DNA of 64,000 bases. Source: Desulfovibrio sp. TomC. Lineage in GTDB: Bacteria; Desulfobacterota; Desulfovibrionia; Desulfovibrionales; Desulfovibrionaceae. Shown here piece by piece: positions 59,387 to 64,000 of the stretch. Every line of letters starts with the position of its first letter. The first letter of the stretch is position 1. The notes under the pieces were generated by a model that worked only from the letters and a program-made list of their open reading frames with translations, did not search any database and was not told the origin of the DNA. The translations under genes were made by a program, and so were the position numbers. The DNA lies in assembly GCF_000801335.2 (NCBI RefSeq), contig NZ_JSEH01000009.1:1-64000 (forward strand). Direction: 5' to 3'.

Positions 59387-61197
59387 CATCCAACGCCATA
59401 CTCCAGATTGTCCTGTATATGGCCCTCCTCCTGGGACTGGCCTGGCCGCTCGGGGCCTATATGGCCAGGGTCTACACGGACCGTCCCTGCGGTCTGGACC
59501 GTCTGTTGGGTCCGGTGGAGCGGCTCCTGTACCGCCTTTGCGGCCTGGACCCGGAAAAGGAAATGGATTGGAAGGGCTACGCCGTGGCCTTGCTTGTTTT
59601 TACCGGTTTTTCCCTCCTGCTCCTCTATCTGCAACAACGCCTGCAGGCCTTCTTGCCGCTCAATCCGGACGGCATGGCCGCCGTGCCCCCGGATCTGGCC
59701 CTGAACACAGCGACCAGCTTCTCCACCAACACCAACTGGCAGGCCTACGGCGGCGAGTCCACCATGAGCTACCTGACGCAGATGGTCGGGCTCACCTCGC
59801 ACAATTTCCTGTCGGCGGCCGCCGGCATGTCCGTGCTTACGGCCCTCATTCGGGGCCTGACCCGGCGCGAGACCGCCAATCTCGGCAACTTCTGGAAGGA
59901 CCTCACCCGGTCCACCCTGTATATCCTGCTGCCGCTGTCCATGATCCTGGCTTTGGTTCTCGTCTGGCAGGGCATGCCCCAGACCTTTGCGGGCGCGGCC
60001 ACGGCCACCCTGATGGAGCCCACGGGCTACGAGGCCCCGGTCAAGGACGACGCCGGCGCGCCGGTGCTGGACGAGGCCGGCAAGCCCAAGACGGAGCCGG
60101 CCCGGATGACCGAGCAGACCATCAGTCGGGGGCCGGTGGCGTCCCAGGTCGCCATCAAGCAGCTTGGCACCAACGGCGGCGGGTTTTTCAACGTCAACTC
60201 GGCCCATCCCTTCGAGAATCCCACGCCGCTGACCAACTTCCTGGAGATGCTGGCCATCCTGCTCATCCCGGCGTCGCTGTGCGTGACCTTCGGGATCATG
60301 GTCCGGGACAGGCGTCAGGGGCTGTCCCTTTTGGCGGCCATGACGCTCATCTTCGTGGTCCTGCTCGGGGCCTGCGTACTGTCCGAACAGGCGGGCAACC
60401 CGAAGCTGGCCGGACTTGGTCTTGACGCCCAGGCCTCCGATGCCATGTTGGCCCAGGCCGGCGGCAACATGGAGGGCAAGGAGGTCCGGTTCGGCATCAC
60501 CGACTCGGCCATCTGGGCCACGGCCACCACCGCGGCCTCCAACGGCTCGGTCAACTCCATGCACGATTCCTACACGCCCCTTGGCGGACTTGTTCCCATG
60601 CTGCTCATGCAGCTTGGCGAGGTGGTCTACGGCGGCGTTGGTTCGGGGCTTTACGGCATGCTCGTCTTCGCCATTGTGGCCGTGTTTGTGGCCGGACTCA
60701 TGGTCGGGCGCACGCCGGAATATCTGGGCAAGAAGATCGAGCCTTTCGAAATGAAGATGGCCTCGCTGGTCATCCTGATTCCGCCCTTTTTAAGCCTCAT
60801 GGGCACGGCGCTTGGCGTCTTTCTGCCCGGGGCCAAGGCGGCCATCGCCAATCCCGGGGCGCACGGGTTCAGCGAAATCCTGTATGCCTTCTCCTCCATG
60901 AGCAACAACAACGGCAGCGCCTTTGCCGGGCTGTCGGCCAACGCGCTTTTTTACAACACGGCCGGCGCGGCCTGCATGTTCCTTGGCCGTTTCTGGCTGG
61001 CCATCCCCACCCTGGCCATCGCCGGGTCGCTGGCGTCTAAAAAGATCGTGCCCCAGGGCGCGGGCACGCTGCCCACCCACACCCCCTTGTTCGTCGGGCT
61101 GCTTGTCTGCGTGGTCCTGGTGGTTGGCGCCTTGACCTTCTTCCCGGCCCTGGCCCTCGGCCCCATCGCCGAACACCTGGATATGGTCGGCCGCTAG
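59383..61197 (+). CDS. kdpA: K+-transporting ATPase subunit A
   Basis: 604 aa. The channel-like KdpA with four repeated selectivity-filter regions, including [71 protein letters not shown] and [23 protein letters not shown]. About 45 aa longer than the E. coli subunit, mainly a loop at 205-260 rich in acidic and alanine residues. It forms the K+ uptake path of the KdpFABC complex in the inner membrane. Confidence 0.95.
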   Translation: MTSNAILQIVLYMALLLGLAWPLGAYMARVYTDRPCGLDRLLGPVERLLYRLCGLDPEKEMDWKGYAVALLVFTGFSLLLLYLQQRLQAFLPLNPDGMAAVPPDLALNTATSFSTNTNWQAYGGESTMSYLTQMVGLTSHNFLSAAAGMSVLTALIRGLTRRETANLGNFWKDLTRSTLYILLPLSMILALVLVWQGMPQTFAGAATATLMEPTGYEAPVKDDAGAPVLDEAGKPKTEPARMTEQTISRGPVASQVAIKQLGTNGGGFFNVNSAHPFENPTPLTNFLEMLAILLIPASLCVTFGIMVRDRRQGLSLLAAMTLIFVVLLGACVLSEQAGNPKLAGLGLDAQASDAMLAQAGGNMEGKEVRFGITDSAIWATATTAASNGSVNSMHDSYTPLGGLVPMLLMQLGEVVYGGVGSGLYGMLVFAIVAVFVAGLMVGRTPEYLGKKIEPFEMKMASLVILIPPFLSLMGTALGVFLPGAKAAIANPGAHGFSEILYAFSSMSNNNGSAFAGLSANALFYNTAGAACMFLGRFWLAIPTLAIAGSLASKKIVPQGAGTLPTHTPLFVGLLVCVVLVVGALTFFPALALGPIAEHLDMVGR

Positions 61198-61222
61198 GCT
61201 GACCCCTGAAGTGAGCATTGTC

Positions 61223-63298
61223 ATGAGCAAACAGAAACAAAAAGCGCGTCCGCTCTTTGAGCCCGCCCTGGTCCGGCGGGCCATAGTGGATTCCTTCCGC
61301 AAACTGACCCCCCAAAACCAGGTCCGCAACCCGGTGATGTTCACCGTTTACATGGGCTCGCTGTTGACCACGGCCCTTTATATCCAGGCCCTGGTCGGAC
61401 ACGGCGAGGCCCCGGCGGGTTTCATCCTGGCCATTACGGTCTGGCTGTGGTTCACCGTGATTTTCGCCAACTTCGCCGAAGCCATGGCCGAAGGGCGCGG
61501 CAAGGCGCAAGCCGATTCCCTGCGCCAGGCGCGTCGGGACATCCAGGCCAAACGACTCGCTTCCCCAAGCCGCGAGGCCCCGGTGGACATCGTGCCGTCG
61601 GCCAGCCTGAAAAAAGGCGAAGTTGTGTTGGTTGAAGCCGGCGATTTCGTCCCCTGCGACGGCGACATCATCGAGGGCGTGGCCTCGGTGGATGAATCGG
61701 CCATCACCGGCGAGTCGGCTCCGGTCATCCGCGAGGCCGGCGGCGACCGCAGCGCCGTTACGGGCGGCACCCGCCTGCTGTCGGACTGGGTGCTGGTGCG
61801 GGTGGCGGCCGAGGCCGGCGAAACCTTCCTGGATCGGATGATCGCCCTGGTCGAGGGGGCCAAGCGCCGCAAGACCCCCAACGAGATCGCGCTCAACATC
61901 CTGCTGGCCGCCCTGACCCTCGTCTTCCTGGTCGTATGCGCCACGCTCCTGCCTTTCTCGGCCTTTGCCGTGGAACAGTCCGGGCATGGCGCGCCCGTGA
62001 CCATCACCGTGCTGGCGGCGCTTTTTGTCTGTCTTGCGCCGACGACCATCGGCGGGCTGCTCTCGGCCATCGGCATCGCCGGCATGGACCGGCTCATCCA
62101 GGCCGGGGTCATCGCCACCTCGGGGCGGGCTGTGGAGGCGGCCGGCGATGTGGACGTGCTGCTCTTGGACAAGACCGGCACGATCACCCTCGGCAACCGT
62201 CAGGCTGATGATTTCCTGCCCATGCCCGGGGTGACGGAAAAGGAATTGGCTGACGTGGCCCAGCTGGCCTCCCTGGCCGACGAGACGCCCGAGGGCCGGT
62301 CCATCGTGGTCCTGGCCAAGGAGCGCTTCGGCATCCGGGCCAGGGACATGAATGCTTTGGACGCCGCCTTCGTGCCCTTTACCGCCCAGACCCGTCTGTC
62401 CGGCGTAGACCTCGCCGGCCGCGTCGTGCGCAAGGGCGCGCCGGACGCCATCAAAAAATTCGTGACCGAACAGGGCGGCGCGCTGCCCAGGGAAGTGGAC
62501 GAACAGGTGCGCGCCATCGCCGAATCCGGCGGCACGCCGCTGCTGGTGGCGGAAAACGACCGCGTGCTCGGCGCGGTGTGGCTCAAAGACATCGTCAAGG
62601 GCGGCATCCGGGAACGCTTTGCCGCGCTTCGCAGCATGGGCATCAAAACCGTCATGGTCACCGGCGACAATCCCCTGACGGCTGCGGCCATTGCGGCCGA
62701 GGCCGGCGTGGACGACTTTCTGGCCGAAGCCACCCCGGAAGCCAAGCTGGCGCTCATCCGCAAGACCCAGGCCGAGGGCCGGCTGGTGGCCATGACCGGC
62801 GACGGCACCAACGACGCGCCCGCCCTGGCCCAGGCCGACGTGGGCGTGGCCATGAATTCCGGCACGCAGGCCGCCAAGGAAGCCGGAAACATGGTGGACC
62901 TGGACTCCAACCCCACCAAGCTCCTGGAAGTGGTGGAGATCGGCAAGCAATTGCTCATGACCCGCGGTTCGCTCACCACGTTTTCCATCGCCAACGACAT
63001 CGCCAAGTATTTCGCCATCATCCCGGCGGCCTTCGTCGGCATCTACCCCCAGCTGGGAGCCTTAAACGTCATGGGACTGGCCACGCCCCAATCGGCCATC
63101 CTCTCGGCGGTTATTTTCAACGCGCTCATCATCGTTGTCCTCATTCCCCTGGCCCTGCGGGGGGTGCGCTACCGGGCCTTGGGCGCGGCCCGGGCCTTGC
63201 GCGACAACCTGCTCATCTACGGACTTGGGGGCGTTATTGTGCCGTTCGTCGGCATCAAGGTCATCGACCTGACCCTGGTCGCCCTTGGGCTGGCCTAG
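61223..63298 (+). CDS. kdpB: K+-transporting ATPase subunit B
   Basis: 691 aa from ATG 61223 (GTG at 61211 also possible, 695 aa). P-type ATPase: TGES loop (ITGESAPVI near 162), phosphorylation site [10 protein letters not shown] (Asp near 315), [10 protein letters not shown] nucleotide site and [30 protein letters not shown]. It energises K+ uptake through KdpA. Start 25 bp after kdpA. Confidence 0.95.
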   Translation: MSKQKQKARPLFEPALVRRAIVDSFRKLTPQNQVRNPVMFTVYMGSLLTTALYIQALVGHGEAPAGFILAITVWLWFTVIFANFAEAMAEGRGKAQADSLRQARRDIQAKRLASPSREAPVDIVPSASLKKGEVVLVEAGDFVPCDGDIIEGVASVDESAITGESAPVIREAGGDRSAVTGGTRLLSDWVLVRVAAEAGETFLDRMIALVEGAKRRKTPNEIALNILLAALTLVFLVVCATLLPFSAFAVEQSGHGAPVTITVLAALFVCLAPTTIGGLLSAIGIAGMDRLIQAGVIATSGRAVEAAGDVDVLLLDKTGTITLGNRQADDFLPMPGVTEKELADVAQLASLADETPEGRSIVVLAKERFGIRARDMNALDAAFVPFTAQTRLSGVDLAGRVVRKGAPDAIKKFVTEQGGALPREVDEQVRAIAESGGTPLLVAENDRVLGAVWLKDIVKGGIRERFAALRSMGIKTVMVTGDNPLTAAAIAAEAGVDDFLAEATPEAKLALIRKTQAEGRLVAMTGDGTNDAPALAQADVGVAMNSGTQAAKEAGNMVDLDSNPTKLLEVVEIGKQLLMTRGSLTTFSIANDIAKYFAIIPAAFVGIYPQLGALNVMGLATPQSAILSAVIFNALIIVVLIPLALRGVRYRALGAARALRDNLLIYGLGGVIVPFVGIKVIDLTLVALGLA

Positions 63299-63299
63299 A

Positions 63300-63370
63300 G
63301 ACGCGAGAGGAAAGAGAGAAGACGCCTCCGGCGGCCAGGGGGATGATCCCCCCGGACCTCCAAAGGGGGA
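63300..63370. repeat. Dispersed palindromic element inside the kdp operon
   Basis: GACGCCTCCGGCGGCC, then AGGGGGATGATCCCCCC and GGACC, near identical to 7334-7379 and, inverted, to 4300-4335. It interrupts the kdpB-kdpC spacing (92 bp), where other kdp operons are tight. Confidence 0.75.
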
Positions 63371-63390
63371 CGTAAGTGAAGGAGACCGCT

Positions 63391-63978
63391 ATGTTTTCTT
63401 GCGCATTGCAACAGATGAAATCGGCGTTGCTCATACTGGTGATCCTGACGCTGCTGACCGGCTTGGTCTATCCGGGCATCGTGACCGGCGTGAGCCAGGC
63501 CCTTTTCCCGGTCCAGGCGGCCGGCAGCCTCATCGAAAAAGACGGCAAGGTCGTCGGCTCGGCCCTGATCGGCCAGCCCTTTGCCGATCCGGCCCATTTC
63601 CAGGGCCGGCCCTCGGCCACCTCGCCCAAACCCTACGACGCTTCGGCCTCCTCGGGCTCCAACCTCGGGCCGACCAACCCGGCCTACCTGAGCACGGTGG
63701 AGGAGCGGGTTGCCGGCCTGCGCCAGGACAACGGCGACGGCCCGGTGCCCATCGAGCTGGCGACAGCCTCGGGCAGCGGCCTGGACCCGCACATCTCCCC
63801 GGCCGCGGCCTTCTATCAGGTCCCCCGGGTGGCCAAGGCCAAGGGGCTTGACGTCAAAACACTGCACGAGCTGGTGGAAAAGAGTGTAGAGGGGCGTCAA
63901 TTCGGGATGTTGGGCGAGGCGCGGGTCAATGTGCTCAAGCTCAATCTGGCCTTGGACGCCCTGACGGGGCAGAAGTAA
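63391..63978 (+). CDS. kdpC: K+-transporting ATPase subunit C
   Basis: 195 aa. One membrane helix ([30 protein letters not shown]) and the KdpC periplasmic or peripheral domain: [71 protein letters not shown] 63391 follows AAGGAG; a GTG at 63376 is an alternative. Only 22 bases remain after it, where kdpD would be expected. Confidence 0.93.
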   Translation: MFSCALQQMKSALLILVILTLLTGLVYPGIVTGVSQALFPVQAAGSLIEKDGKVVGSALIGQPFADPAHFQGRPSATSPKPYDASASSGSNLGPTNPAYLSTVEERVAGLRQDNGDGPVPIELATASGSGLDPHISPAAAFYQVPRVAKAKGLDVKTLHELVEKSVEGRQFGMLGEARVNVLKLNLALDALTGQK

Positions 63979-64000
63979 GACTAAGTCGACAGGGCTGGCC

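Overview
The window is GC-rich chromosomal DNA from a sulfate-reducing deltaproteobacterium, most likely a Desulfovibrio/Solidesulfovibrio-type organism. Indications are a rex gene next to an F0 ATP synthase operon, an ETF-quinone oxidoreductase/EtfBA set, a TauE/lipoprotein/universal-stress cluster beside a sigma54-type activator, and many chemotaxis and two-component genes. The genus is an inference from gene content and order; no rRNA is present.

Core region 1 (1-38.6 kb). An electron-transfer flavoprotein module (ETF-QO-like, etfB, etfA) opens the window. It is followed by a STAS protein, a zinc ribbon, a CBS-ACT protein, a zinc dehydrogenase, a BASS transporter, a large hybrid histidine kinase, an NlpC/P60 lipoprotein, a metallo-beta-lactamase-fold protein and a DhnA-type aldolase. 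A four-gene extracytoplasmic stress unit follows (Spy-like sensor, ECF sigma, a presumed anti-sigma with an internal duplication, and a second Spy-like protein with a proline-rich tail), then an exported Fe-superoxide dismutase and an acetoacetate-decarboxylase-like protein. Next comes a six-gene membrane cluster (uspA to the TauE exporter and partners) with a consensus -24/-12 promoter, facing a divergently transcribed sigma54-type activator. AzlCD, Rex and the F0 genes atpZ/I-atpB-atpE come next; a Rex-like operator overlaps the atp promoter. Then come an MCP, a glycosyltransferase-asparagine synthase-MFS operon, CheV and a PilZ protein. Several intergenic gaps carry related GC-rich palindromes.

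Mobile element (about 38.75-56.7 kb). A roughly 18 kb element sits at the 3' end of tRNA-Ser(UGA). It carries a tyrosine integrase, an AlpA regulator, a DUF3987 P-loop protein, a CHC2/TOPRIM primase, an XRE repressor with two operators, an AT-rich cargo gene, and a late-type pair: a 332-aa protein plus a giant 2176-aa polyvalent protein with peptidoglycan-cleaving domains. No capsid, portal, terminase large subunit or tail gene is visible, so it looks like a phage satellite that brings its own injected protein. It holds three copies of one module of 9-bp repeats with fixed spacing (2-3 repeats, 29 bp, one inverted repeat, 7 bp, 2 repeats). One copy has a different repeat sequence changed in concert. 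I propose that these are bipartite replication origins. To the right of the element, a second left arm and a degraded integrase show that a related element once sat in tandem.

Core region 2 (57.2-64 kb). A short-loop PII-like protein, an exported four-helix-bundle-type sensor, and kdpFABC with an extra small membrane ORF. T-rich direct repeats upstream resemble KdpE sites.
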